Shown in pieces: positions 45,366 through 56,194 of a DNA stretch of 60,000 bases. This stretch comes from Cryptomeria japonica (Eukaryota; Streptophyta; Pinopsida; Cupressales; Cupressaceae), in NCBI RefSeq assembly GCF_030272615.1, contig NC_081408.1:765390330-765450329 (forward strand), in the 5' to 3' direction. How positions within the stretch are numbered: the stretch's first letter is position 1; every line of letters starts with the position of its first letter. Both the position numbers and the translations under genes were made by a program. A model generated the notes under the pieces. The model had not been told where the DNA came from and searched no databases. It worked only from the letters and a program-made list of their open reading frames with translations.

Positions 45366-46752
45366 TTGAAGACAACAATTGTTCCTTGCACTGTAGTTGT
45401 TGATGCTTTCATGGATGGGCTACAAGAGATGACCAAAAGGGTCACAAACTTCCTTGATGTGCTTGATGTTATGGATGACACTTGGAGTTGTGATGGGCAT
45501 CTTTCTAGACATGTTAGAGATGGTTCTTGGTTGGGTATCTATACTTGGGATCTTCAACAAGGTTTGACTGAGCTTGTTGGGAACGGTAGAAATGTTTTTT
45601 GGAGGGGTAAGGATCAAAACTTCAGAATTTATAGTGTTGTTCATTTCCTTACCAGCCATCTCGTGATTCCATTTGTTCATCTACAAATGTATTGGTCTTA
45701 AGTAAGGATTGGAAGATTGAATGAATGGTCACTCTTGGGAGTGTTATTTGGCAAAGAATGAATCTGAATTTCAGTTTTGAGCTTGCTTTTTGGTTGCAGG
45801 TCAGTCACTACATTTTTTAGTTTTATTTGGCAAAGAATGAATCTGAATTTCAGTTTTGAGCTTGCTTTTTGGTTGCAGGTCAGTCACTACATTTTTTAGT
45901 TTGTTCTCATTCAGGGGAGTTGGCTCATTATTCTTTGTCAAGGAAGTGAATTTTTTAAGTTGGAGATTGCCTCAAAGTGTTTTCCAGGCATTTCTAATTT
46001 GATTTCATGCTACACAATGCTAAACACACATGTTGATACTTGGGAATTCCTTGGGTACTTCTGTTGTCCCTTGTGTAGAGCACTCAACTCAGATTGTACT
46101 TTCCTGATTTCAGCTTTGAATAGTAATAATTATTGTTCACTTTAGACCTTCCAAACTCAGAGAGTTCATCTTATGAAGGGTTGTGAAGCAAACTATGATA
46201 AATTACTCTTGGAGTACATTCAGGACAGCAAACCTCCATGTGCTATGGTTCACATTTCAGAGACCCTCAAAGTTGGAATAGTGAGAATTTTCACAAGTCT
46301 TCATGATTATATAAGATTGGCACTGAGGAGACATGTTAGATCCTTGTGGTGTTATGTTGGTGAGTTTGTTGGATTCTTGCAAAGGATTGCTTTCCTTTTA
46401 GCAAGAAGATTGGAGGAGTTTGCTTTTGCAGTTATGACTGCGTGACATCTTGAGGAGATATATTGAGGATTGGGGTTGTGGGCAAAATCCCAGTGATAGT
46501 ATTGCTGTCGACTTTCCGATCAGCCTATACACGACTTCAATTTTTGGGCCGCAGATGAGATGGATGACTTCTTTAGACCAGCAGTTGAGTACTTTATGTT
46601 TGTGGTTGGTTGGTAAAGGTGATTTGATCATAGGAGATGACTTTCCAGTTACTTCCATGCTCATATCTCCTATATTTTCAGTGGGATTTCAGACTGATTA
46701 TTGCCATCCTTATATTTCCACGTTGGTTATGCTGACAACTTTTTATGAGTAG
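45366..46752 (+). pseudogene. Further decayed coding relics, unrecognised
   Basis: Short open frames (45366-45701, 46173-46445, 46450-46752) lie in the same direction as 43740-44750 and may be the remains of the same element. None shows RT, integrase, RNase H or protease motifs. A direct tandem duplication (45744-45902) interrupts the series. Confidence 0.3.
45744..45902 (+). repeat. Tandem duplication, 79-bp period, two copies
   Basis: TTATTTGGCAAAGAATGAAT starts at 45744 and again at 45823, and the two copies are nearly identical. It is recent compared with the surrounding decay. Confidence 0.9.
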
Positions 46753-46856
46753 ATTGATTTTGAGCCTTGGCAGGCTTTAGGGTAGCTGGTTGTGAGTGTT
46801 TTTCCGAACACAATTAATTTATTTATTGCTTCTACTTTGGTGAGTGACAGTCACTG

Positions 46857-46915
46857 TGTTGTGACCTAATCACACATCACCCCATTCCAAATGGGGATCC
46901 CCTACTTTTTAGGTC
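46857..46915 (+). repeat. Detached LTR start of the TGTTGTGAC type
   Basis: TGTTGTGACCTAATCACACA is followed by CCCCATTCCAAATGGGG, matching the starts at 4354 and 18243 and keeping both terminal hairpins. After about 60 bp the sequence no longer resembles the hairpin LTR. It may be the start of another LTR family or a truncated copy; the end was not found. Confidence 0.6.
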
Positions 46916-47336
46916 CACTCGGTCTTTTGGCTGTGGTCCTTTGGGTCGGAACTGGATGAACCTTTGTAGTTTTGTGTTTTGCACTATTGTTGTATTGTTA
47001 TTTAGTAAACTATTGTTCATGTTTGGTTATTGATTTTTTATGAGGATTTTTTTTTCTTATCACAATCACCAGTCACACAAGATTTTGAGCTATATAATCT
47101 TCCAAGAACTTGAAATGTGTATATAAATTTTGTTTTCACTCTATAAAATATTTTGATCTTCAATTTGGTTAGTTTTTAATTGAAATTTTTGTGTTTGAGG
47201 TGCTGGTTAATTATGGCAAGAGGCGTTCTATAGTGGCGGCAAGGCACGAGTACATAAAAGCCAAGACACTTGCGACATATTTAAAAAGAACTTTAAACTT
47301 TCAAATTGAAAATAAAATAAAATAACTCTATGATGT
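46916..47336. other. Unassigned AT-rich sequence
   Basis: No gene or repeat recognised; it could be the body of the LTR starting at 46857. Confidence 0.4.
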
Positions 47337-47356
47337 AAATAAAATATTTATAAAGT

Positions 47357-47540
47357 GGGGTGACCCATGTAATATAGCGGTTAAAACACTTGCTTGGTGA
47401 AACCGCCACCAAGGTTCAAATCCCCACTGGGCAGATATGCTCGCAGACTTTGTGCTTCGTTGGGCTGGTGGACTCACGGATTTGAACAGTAATAGTGTTC
47501 AGCACCTTGAATAGTGCCCCTTACCGATGAAAAAAACTAA
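47357..47540 (+). mobile_element. tRNA-derived SINE
   Basis: The element has an internal RNA polymerase III promoter: a box-A-like TAGCGGTTAAAAC near 47375 and a box B GGTTCAAATCC at 47413-47423, spaced as in a tRNA. The flanks AAATAAAATATTTATAAAGT (47337-47356) and the copy at 47541-47560 agree at 19 of 20 positions, a long target duplication typical of LINE-mediated insertion. The 3' end is an A-rich tail (GATGAAAAAAACTAAA). No protein is encoded. Confidence 0.92.
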
Positions 47541-48683
47541 AAATAAAATAGTTATAAAGTAGAATAAAACAGCTTGAAACTTTATATTTATCAGCAATTT
47601 TTTAGATAGATGATGTGTTTATGATATCTATACTAGTTTAAGGGTACTTACAGGTTTTAACCTCTCTGGCAGGTTGACCCTGTTGGAGGATCGCTAATGC
47701 TGAACTAAGATTTATCGTCATATGTTTTCTTCATTTTGGTTGCCCTTAATTTGGATGGTATTAATCCTTCTAATTAATGATCTGAAGGCAAATAGTTGCA
47801 CGGAACATTGAATAGGCTTGTATTTACATATGCCACCTGGTAAAACTCCCTACGATTGTCTCAGTTTTTAAGTTTTAATCAAACAAATAGTTCTATCATA
47901 TCCTGTTTTGACCTTTCAAACTATCAACTATGAATGGCCGTGGATTTTTCCTTCTTACATGCCATGATCAGTTTTTTCATGAAGTTTATTTAGTTTATCC
48001 TCTTGTTTACGCTATTTTTTTCATGCAAGTGGAAAAAAGTTTGCAAAAGAAAGACTTTTTTGATGCAAACCAAAAAAAGTAACGTTCTCCTCAGCGTAGG
48101 AAAAGTTCGAGTAAATATATGCCTATACTGTAACTATGGTTTAGGCCATTCCACTTAATGACAAGTTAGATAGAAGGCAAACTGTGTAAATCTGAGTCAA
48201 AGGATTTGGTGTGGTGTTACTATGAATTTCTGTCAACATTAAATGGGATGAAAGTAAGTGCAATTCAAAGTCTCAATTTGTTTTCCATGTGGTAATTTTG
48301 GTTGCATCTTTCATTTTATTTAATAGACAGAGGACAGACTATTTTGAAATTCTAAGCAATCATTTGACTACCAATTTACATATTTAATCATGTCGGTGCA
48401 TATGATGCTATATTTTGAAGAAATGCAACAATCAGTAAATCTTTGATGGGAATTACTAGAGCAAATATCTTAATTTTATATGTTTTTGGTTCTCAAGAGG
48501 TAGTGATGATCATAACCTTGTTACTCTGATTCAATATTCAAAATATAGCTAGACTCCAAAACAGGTATTTACTGCCAACGTTTTCAATTTAAAAAATTCT
48601 GATATTGAATAATTTCTCTTATTTGTATTAAATAAATTTATTATCTTCATTTTGCATTAAGATTTGTTGCAAACAAATTCCTA

Positions 48684-48898
48684 TTTTCTGGTATGTAAAA
48701 TATGATTAGAGAATTAGGTCGCTTGAGAAATTGAAGTTTTAATGTGGATATTTTTTAGATGAGTAAAAAAAACTATTATGAGTACATTTATTTTCTGGTA
48801 TGTAAAATGTGATTAGAGAATCAGGTTGCTTGAGAAATTGAAGTTTTAATGTGGATATTTTCTAGATGAGTAAAAAAACACTATTATGAATACATTTG
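48684..48898 (+). repeat. Tandem duplication, 107-bp period
   Basis: TTTTCTGGTATGTAAAAT starts at 48684 and again at 48791. The copies differ by a handful of substitutions. Confidence 0.9.
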
Positions 48899-49734
48899 GT
48901 AAAGTAGATGTGAGATGCGTTTGAAAATAATTGTTGCAATTTTGTTTACATCAGTGTTTTGGATCAGACTTAATGATGCATTATTAGCATGAAGGAAAAA
49001 GAGATGGATTGCTGACATAATTTATTAAGACTTTGTGACTTGAAGGAGTGCATAATGCACAAGAATTAAGAAACTTAAATAGAAATAAGAGGGGAAGGAG
49101 GAATGAATAAAGAATGTGGGGTAAGTTGAGAATGTTGAAAAAAGGTATCGAAATTTAAAGGAAGACAAAATAGAAATAGTAATAAAAAAGGAAAAGGTAT
49201 ATAATTATGTGGATGACTAATAAAAAAAATGATGATTTAGAAGAAGTTTCACTCGTAATTTTTCTTTCCTCTTAAAATAAGTGAAGAAATTTCACCACTA
49301 GCATTGATTGTGTTGGTGTTTTGGTGTGATTGATACACCATTAAGTCTTATGTTATGGTCTTTTTGCATAGGAAGTTCTCTTATTCAACTATGTGCTTTA
49401 GTTCTTTAGCTTATACACGTTACTTTCAAAATATGGTCATTAAAAAATATTCATCCTTGGAGGAAAAAATTGATGTGCTAGTGGTGGATGGTATGTAGAA
49501 GTTTTATCAACCGAAGAGCTTTATCAATTTGTATCAACCATTGAAGAATCTGCAGTTTTTTTTTTGGAATTTCTAAAAATGTACTACCCTATATGGTAGA
49601 AGTTTGATTTGTAAATTTCTCAAAACTCGACTGTCCTTAGAAGATTTGTACCTCTAGGCTTGGAAGAATTGAAAACCTAGAGGAGATTATGAACTATGAT
49701 AATTTGCTAAGGGATGTTTCATAGCTATTCTTTC

Positions 49735-49935
49735 TAATCAATCTATAGAGGATGATGTCTTTGGTGGAGGGCAATATTTCTTTAGGAACACTAGTCTCTT
49801 TATGTAACACTTTTATGTGGGCTTTAAACCTTTAGAGGAAATACCAATCATGGCTATTTTTTCTAATCAATGTATAAAGGATGATGTCTTTGGTGGAAGG
49901 CTATATTTCTATAGCAACACCAATCGAAATATGTA
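49735..49935 (+). repeat. Two diverged direct copies, about 120-bp period
   Basis: GGATGATGTCTTTGGTGGA occurs near 49750 and 49870, with flanking similarity on both sides (AATCAATCTATA / AATCAATGTATA). Confidence 0.8.
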
Positions 49936-50687
49936 GTTTATTACCTTTCTTGGGAGTTTTAGCATTGTTATGGTTTTGAGATGATTGCTTCATCTTTAGG
50001 AGTAGCAATTGATAATTCTAGGCTATTTTATGGCAAGGGTTTTGTCATCACAAAAGTTTGCACCCTTGCTGACCTGTCAACTCACCTTGTGAAACATGGA
50101 AACAACCCTGAAGTGTGGGACCTTGCGCAAGGGGGTTGAATCTTCGACGAAGGTCGACTTCTTTCTTAATCCAAGTGCAGTTGTTGAACCAACTCAACAC
50201 TTCAAAACTTACTCCTAAGCTTATCCTAACAACTTGCAAAGGTAAACGGAAGAGAAAATTGCTTAAAATAAAAGCAAGTGATGCATCAAGAAGAGATTGT
50301 TTCTCTCCCTACCCGAAATGACACGAAGAATCAACTGAAATACGCAAGAAATGCACAAACTTCAGTTGTATGAGTGACCCCAATGCATGTATGGAGGTTA
50401 GAATTCACTGAATGTCAAGAGGGGAGAAGGTTTCCCACAAGTCACACTCATAATTAAGTTAACACAACATATATGAGAGAAGAGCCACAAAACATACACC
50501 TATGATGAAGGTACATACACAACATAAATAAGTTTGAAGGAAGACAAGAATGGTGATTTCAATTCATTATAAAGGCCAATGGCAAACTTACAGTTGAATA
50601 AATGCAAAATAAATACAAGAGAAGTGAAAGAGCATAGAATAGCTAAAGCCAGTAGGGAGAGAACCCTTTACAATGAGGCTTAACAAC

Positions 50688-50697
50688 CTTTATATAG
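50688..50697 (-). promoter_or_regulatory. TATA box of the gypsy LTR
   Basis: The minus strand reads TTCTATATAAAGGTTG, about 0.65 kb from the LTR's 3' end and downstream of the U3 array. Confidence 0.6.
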
Positions 50698-51059
50698 AAA
50701 ATTGGTTACAAAAGTGATCATGACCCTTGTGTGTGCAGGGAAATATCAGTCCGGGAGTGCAGGGAAGTGCATGCACTTGACTTCTGTACATGCAAGCAGC
50801 CTAGCCATACCCTGAAAATGCAACCCTGAGAAGGGTGGATTGATTGACCTTCCAAAGTTAGAGCATGCAGACATGACATAAGTTACCACAACAAGCATGA
50901 CCATGTACCTCTCTTGATGGAAATCTTGCCAAAATCATTAAATGAACCCTTGTGGCTCCACAAAAGAAGGTGCACAAGTCACAAAAGTCGTCGGAGCATT
51001 TAAAGTTTTTAGTGTTGATCACGCCATCCGGAAGTGTTGCCAATCGGAAAGAAGTCCGA

Positions 51060-51610
51060 GGACTTCAGAAACTTGAGTTCTTGAAGTGGGGAAGACAAGG
51101 AAAGAACTTTGGAACCTCGAGGTTCCAGGAAGGAGAAAGGAGAGCAGCAGTGAACTTTGAAACCTCGGGGTTCCAAAGTTTTGGGGAATTGAAAAAAGGG
51201 CTAAGGAAGGAACTTTGGAACCTCAGGGTTCTAGAGTTCCGGGAAAGACGAAGGGAAGCAAAGGAAGAGAACCTCGGGGTTCTGAAGTTCCAGAGAAGGC
51301 AAGGGAAAGGAACTTCGGAACCTCGAGGTTCCAGAGTTTCGGGGAACTGAGAAGGAGGCAAGGAAAAGGCGAGACTTAGCAAAGGAACTTCGGAACCTCG
51401 GGGTTCTGGAGTTCCGGGAAAAGAAAATAGAGGCGGCAAAGGGAAGGAACTTCGGAACCTCGGGGTTCCAGAGTTCCGGGGAAGAAAAAAAAGGGAAGAG
51501 GGAACTTCAGAACTTTGGGGTTCTGGAGTTCCGGAGAAGAAGAACAAGAGAAGGGAAAGAGAAGGAACTTCAGAACCTCAAGGTTTTGGAGTTCCCGGGA
51601 AGGAAGAAAA
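51060..51610 (-). repeat. U3 array of about 10 units with GGAACCTCGGGGTTCC palindromes
   Basis: Units lie near 51061, 51115, 51157, 51217, 51270, 51315, 51384, 51448, 51503 and 51566, spaced about 45-75 bp. Each has a form of ACTTCGGAACCTCGGGGTTC followed by (C/T)(A/G)GAGTTCCGGG. The core GGAACC-TCGG-GGTTCC is a 6-bp stem with a 4-nt loop. The spacer is a purine-rich GGAAGAAAGGGAA-type run. Similar motifs recur in the 5' leader at 59395-59580. Confidence 0.9.
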
Positions 51611-51763
51611 GGCTAAGGGAGGAACTTCCTTTGGGCAAGGCAATACCTCGCACTTCATAATTCTTCTGCTTTTCGCCTTGATCAACTAGGGCAGCGTTGG
51701 TCCATGGATCGTATCTCTGATCGGTTCTTACTGATGGACCAAGGGTGTCATAAAATGACAACA

Positions 51764-52099
51764 TTTTTGGCGATTTCTGTGGGATGCTTGCCTGCTCAAC
51801 ATGAAATCTAGAAGCCTCGAGCATCCATTGGGCATTTTGTCATTGAAAATACCCAAAACATGTTTGTGCCATCACTTGGAAGAAAACTGGAAACTTCTAG
51901 TCTAATATTTACATAGTCATCAACACTCTCTTCAGAGGCAGGGCTTGAGATGAATCCCATTTACTAGGATTGGAAGAACTTCGCCATCAAGCTTGAAGAG
52001 ATGAAATGCATTGGCCTCCTTGCAACTAGTGATGACATATAGACCACTCCAAATAGCATCAAATTTGGAGTGTCGCCCAGTTTTGGCTTTGTTTGCATC
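51764..52099 (-). other. 3' non-coding end of the gypsy internal region
   Basis: This holds the last diverged integrase codons and untranslated sequence before the LTR. A clear polypurine run is not visible directly next to the inferred LTR start (only CAGAAATCGCCAAAAA). Confidence 0.4.
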
Positions 52100-53073
52100 T
52101 CACTCGAGAACTAGATCTCCCTCTTTGAAGACCCTATTAGTCGCCTTTTTGTCAAAAACCTTCTTGACCTGCTCTTGATGAGTCTTAAGTGTATGCATAG
52201 CCTGACTTCTAACCTCCTCCAGCTCCATCAGCTCAGCTAGCCTTACTGTCATGGCATCATTCTCTGTTAATTCCAGCGGATGTGCTAGTTCAAGAGAGGG
52301 TAACTCCAGGGAAGTTGGGAGTCTTGCTTCCTTCCCATATACTAGCATGAAAGGGGATTTATCGATTGCCCTCTTGGGTGTAATCCTGTCAGCCCATAAG
52401 GTTGTCCTCAACTTAGTATGCCATGCCTTCTGATTGTCTTCAATCGTCCTTTTAATTATCTTGATGAGGTTCTTGTTGGAAGTTCAGCTAAGCCATTACC
52501 CTGAGGGTAATAGTTGGATGACATCTTCAAGTATACACTATGCTTAACTGCCCAAGAACTGATTTGGGTTCCAACAAATGCCCTGATATTGTTTGATATG
52601 ATGGTGGAGGGGACACCGAATCTTGTCACAATTCCATCGAGGAATTCCAACACTGAGGCCTCAGTGTCATCCCTCAATGCAACTACCTCTGTCCACCTAG
52701 TGAAGTAATCTGTTGCGACCAAGATCCACTTATGGCTAGCACTAGAAGGTGGATTTATCATGCCAATGAAATCTAAACCCCATTGTGCAAATGGTTGGTC
52801 TGCTTGGATGGGGTGAAGAGGTAGGGTAGTTAGTCTTTGTTTTCCAGAGAAGAGAGCACATTTCTTGCAATTCTTCACCCATCTATGTGAGTCACTGAAT
52901 AAGGATGGCCAGTAATAACCAGCCCTCACTATTTTGATAGTCGTAGTCATTGTAGAGAAGTGGCCCCCTGAAGAGCCATCATGAAATTCCTCTAACAATT
53001 TGCTGACTTGGTTTTGCTCGATACATCTTAGTAAGACTCCATTAGAGTCTCTTCGAAAAAGAGTGTCATTCAC
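52100..53073 (-). pseudogene. Gypsy integrase
   Basis: From 53073 down: the zinc-binding domain with HDGSSGGH and CKKC (HHCC), then the core with QWGLDFIGMINPP (first Asp). The second catalytic position reads IISNNIRAF instead of the usual SDNG, so Asp is replaced by Asn. The third is GNGLAE (Glu kept). A frameshift follows near 52455, then the frame continues (52411-52100) as RITPKRAIDKSPFMLVYGKE and a coiled charged C-terminus ending NRVFKEGDLVLE. It integrates element cDNA in intact relatives; here a lost catalytic Asp and the frameshift make it inactive. Confidence 0.9.
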
Positions 53074-53091
53074 TTAGACATAGGGAATGGT

Positions 53092-53910
53092 CTACAACTT
53101 GAAATGCCTTCTTTTGGTCTTGTCCAGACCTTGGGGGTATCTACCTTCCATTAAGAAGGTGGTCATGTCACCTACCCAACTGAATTGAGTGTTGTTGCTA
53201 GTTGGTTGATCCTCGTGTAACACAAGGGCGACCTCTGAAGTAGTCTCAAAAGATGAGACAAGTTGTTCACATAGGCCCCTGCCTCTTACAAGCTTGATGA
53301 TCTTGATGTTGATGTCGTACTCCATGACCTTGGTTATCCACCTAGCCCTCTTCTCACTGATGTCCTTGTTTAGAAGGAAATCCTTGACACTTGCCTGTGG
53401 AACGAAGAGTTGGATCTTGTTGTTAGACAACATGTGCCTGGAATTTTTTAATGCCCTTACAATAGTGAGGACCTGCTTCTCTACATAGCTATACTTAAGC
53501 TCATAGTCATTTAGCCCCTCACTAAAGAAAGCAATAGGTTGCTCCAAATTATCATCGTTCAGCTGTGTTAGGACAATTGAGATGCTAGATTCTCCTCTGA
53601 ATGTATAGAGGATAAAATCCCTTTCATAGTTAGGATTGACGAGGGTAAGGGCCTGAGCAATTGCTTGTTTGATCTCTTCGAAACTGGCCCTCACCTCCTT
53701 GGTCCAACTGAAAACCAAGTTTTTCTTCAACGTGGAAGTGAGGGGTTTTACCATGGTGGCAAGGCTGAGAATGAACCTCCTCACAAAGTTGATCCTACCA
53801 AGGAAACTTTGCAATCCTTTCTTATGACTGGGGACTGGAAGAGAAAGAATAGCCTCCACTCGCTCTAGATCAATGGTCAAGCCCTCCTTGGATACAATGT
53901 GTCCTAGCAA
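53092..53910 (-). pseudogene. RT thumb and gypsy-type RNase H without its catalytic acids
   Basis: The 272-codon open frame begins LGHIVSKEGLTIDLERVEAI (RT C-terminal part), then SFLGRINFVRRFI and the RNase H-like domain. Where catalytic gypsy RNase H has TDAS it reads LYTFRGESS. The Glu motif (EKELLAIV) reads EKQVLTIV, and the tDH motif reads VPQASVKDFL. All three acids are thus replaced, although the frame is open for 272 codons and the fold-level pattern is kept. Together with the separate RNase H upstream, this suggests a purely structural (connection-type) role. Confidence 0.85.
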
Positions 53911-54814
53911 TCTCCTTGATCAGTAGCAAATACACACTTGCTAGGGTTCAAGGACATACTCCTTGCATGCTCAAGATGACCAAGATGGTCAGTTGCATGC
54001 TTCGAATAAATAGTTATGTCATCAAGGTATACAAGCACAAACTTTGCTAATACCCCCTTGAAAGCCATGTCCATTGCTCTTTGAAACGTGGCACCTACAT
54101 TGGTTAGCCTAAGGACATTTTACAATAAGCATAAGTACCCCACTTAGTAGTAAATGCAGTCTTGTATTGGTCTGATTCTTGGACCAAGATTTGATTGAAA
54201 CCCGAATACCCATCCAAGAGTGAAAAAATTTCCGAGCCACTGACCTTTTGGAGAATCTGCTCCATAGAGGGAAGGGGATAGTGATCCTTGAGGGAGGCTC
54301 TATTGAGATCCCTAAAGTCTACACATAGCCTGATTTCCCCATTCTTCTTTCTTACAGGGACAAGGTTGGCCACCCAGGAAGAGTGCTTGATAGGGAAGAT
54401 GATATTGGCTTCTATGAGCTTGGTCAACTCCTTCCTCATTAGTGGCTCAATATTGGGGTTTATTGGCCTTTGCTTTTGTCTAACTGGTTTTGCATTCGAG
54501 TTTAACTCTATAGTATGTTGGGCTAAGCTAGGGTCAAAACCTTTCAAATCTTCATAGGTCCAAGCAACTATGTCATCGTATTTTTGGCAAAACTCAACAA
54601 AGGCCTCTTGTTCGATTGAGGAACACACATTGCCCAAGTTTAGAGACCTACTGGTGTAGGGGCACTCAAGGTGTGCTAGCATCTCTCCAACATGTGTTTG
54701 AATGCAATATGATGTGTTGCCTTGAAGGTTTCTTGTGTAGGTCCTAAATGGATGTGGTAATGCTACCAATGCTATGTAATAAGCCCTAAGGCTCCAAGGT
54801 ATGTACTTGGTCAA
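53911..54814 (-). pseudogene. Gypsy reverse transcriptase, one frameshift
   Basis: Motifs in order: PINPNIEPLMRKELTKLIEA, LVPVRKKNGEIRLCVDFRDL, YPLPSMEQILQKVSGSEIFS, LLDGYSGFNQI and KTAFTTKWGTYAY. One base is missing near 54104 (MSLG then stop, where MPFGLTN is usual). In the next frame GATFQRAMDMAFKGVLA and VLVYLDDITIYS follow, so the catalytic YLDD (about 54018-54029) is intact. It copies element RNA into DNA in active relatives. Confidence 0.92.
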
Positions 54815-54826
54815 AAGCCTTGTATG

Positions 54827-56190
54827 GGCATTTTATTTATGTTTTTGGTGTCTAGGGGTCCTAGAGGTGTTTTGTGTCCACTTTGTAACCTTTGGTGTGA
54901 AGGCAAGTGTGTGATGTAATAATTTGTCAAAAGTTGCTATGTTGTCCTAAGCAATTTTGTAAAATTTGAGTTGTGGTTTCCCAATGGCTAGTTGGTTGCA
55001 CTTGTACGTTGGGAGGTGGTTGGAAGGATTCCTTGGCCTTATTTAAGCTTGAGGAGTGATTCCCAAAGGTTTGAATGAAATTTATGCTTGCTACAATTAT
55101 GAAACTGTCATTTTTACTGCATTTTCTTGTGTTCTTAGCTTTGGTACGGATTTGTACGGACATCTAGAAGGGCTGATGTCTTGAATCGGTTGTAGTAGTG
55201 AGTCACCTTTCATTTGATGTACGTTTGAGGTCTTGAAGTTCTGTGGTTGAGGAGTAATTGAATTTTCTTTCTTGCTGCCTGGTAGAAACCAAAAAAGTCA
55301 AGGTTTGGATGCAAAAGGAGCCACCATTCAACATTCCTCAATGGGAATGGTCTAAAACCCTGGGGAATGTTGGATTACCATGTAATCTAGATTATTTGTT
55401 TGGTTTTGGAAGCAGAAGATCTCACCTTGCACTTTTGGAGTGATGCCCTAGACTTGACATTACCCATGTGGCAAGTCTCTGCAGTGAAGGATTGATTGAA
55501 TCCTTGGAGCAGTGGACAAAATGGTGGTCAAAACTTGCATGGAGGAGACCCTTAGACATGTCCAGACCCTCTTCAAAATCCCTAACTTCATTCCCATTTG
55601 ACTGGTGAAGGTTTTGAGACCTAAAACCCCTATACCGACTAACTAGGCTAAAATAGGCACATAAGGGTTTGAACACTTGCACTCAAAACCTAGATGCAAA
55701 AGTTTGAAATCCTTTAGAGAGTCCAAAAGGGTATCTGAATATCAATTTTTTTCAAGCGGTTGTTTAGAGAGTTTGATAGATAAAGAGGAAAAAGTTCAAA
55801 TAGAGGCCTAATCACTTGTAGCCCTATTTCCTAGGTCACTAAGAAGAAAAGGCACAAAGGGCTTGTAAGCACAGACCAAAGAGGTCTAAGACAATGCAAA
55901 TACCATGTCAAACATGTTCAAACACTCACACATGACATATTCCACCATTTGATCAAAAGGTCCCATTGGCAAGGGGCTTGGGGTTGTGAGATGTCTTGGT
56001 TTAGGGGTTGAGTACATAGGTGTAGGAGTCTCCTTGTGAAACCAAGCTGTCCTGATTGGATTGATCCTTGGGAAGGATCAAGGACAAGCTTAAGAACCTT
56101 TGGAAGGTTGGAGGTATTGGACCATTGAATGGTGCCAAGTGCTAACCCATAGAAGAAGCCAAGGAAATTGCTCATTAACACCAAAACCTC
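54827..56190 (-). other. Linker of the gypsy element between the extra RNase H and RT
   Basis: About 1.36 kb without a recognised domain. It has several short frames, e.g. with VLGLKTFTSQMGMK-like and FYGLALGTIQWSN stretches, suggesting a former coding linker broken by frameshifts, or an insertion I could not delimit. Confidence 0.4.
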
Positions 56191-56194
56191 TGCA

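Larger units (their letters stand above)
47561..50042. other. AT-rich stretch with local tandem duplications, no gene
   Basis: No supported coding sequence. Two repeat pairs are listed separately (48684-48898 and 49735-49935). The sequence ends with GGTTT, the flank of the gypsy element. Confidence 0.6.
50043..51763 (-). repeat. 3' LTR of the gypsy element, about 1.72 kb
   Basis: The lower end matches the LTR at 59735 (both TGT(T/C)ATCACAAAA on the plus strand). The upper end is placed at 51763, where the minus strand reads TGTTGTCATTTTATGACA, complementary in style to the other terminus (TGATGACA). A TATA box lies at 50688-50697. U3 carries a tandem array (51060-51610). The upper boundary is inferred, because the second LTR is cut by the window. 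Confidence 0.7.

Noticed and set aside
47357-47540. A functional tRNA gene
   Set aside because: Only the promoter boxes resemble a tRNA. The flanking stems do not fold properly by eye, and the long target duplications and A-rich tail identify a SINE.
51065-51547. 160-codon minus-strand ORF rich in Pro/Ser/Arg
   Set aside because: It is produced by the GGAACC repeat array; its composition and periodicity follow the DNA repeat, not a protein.
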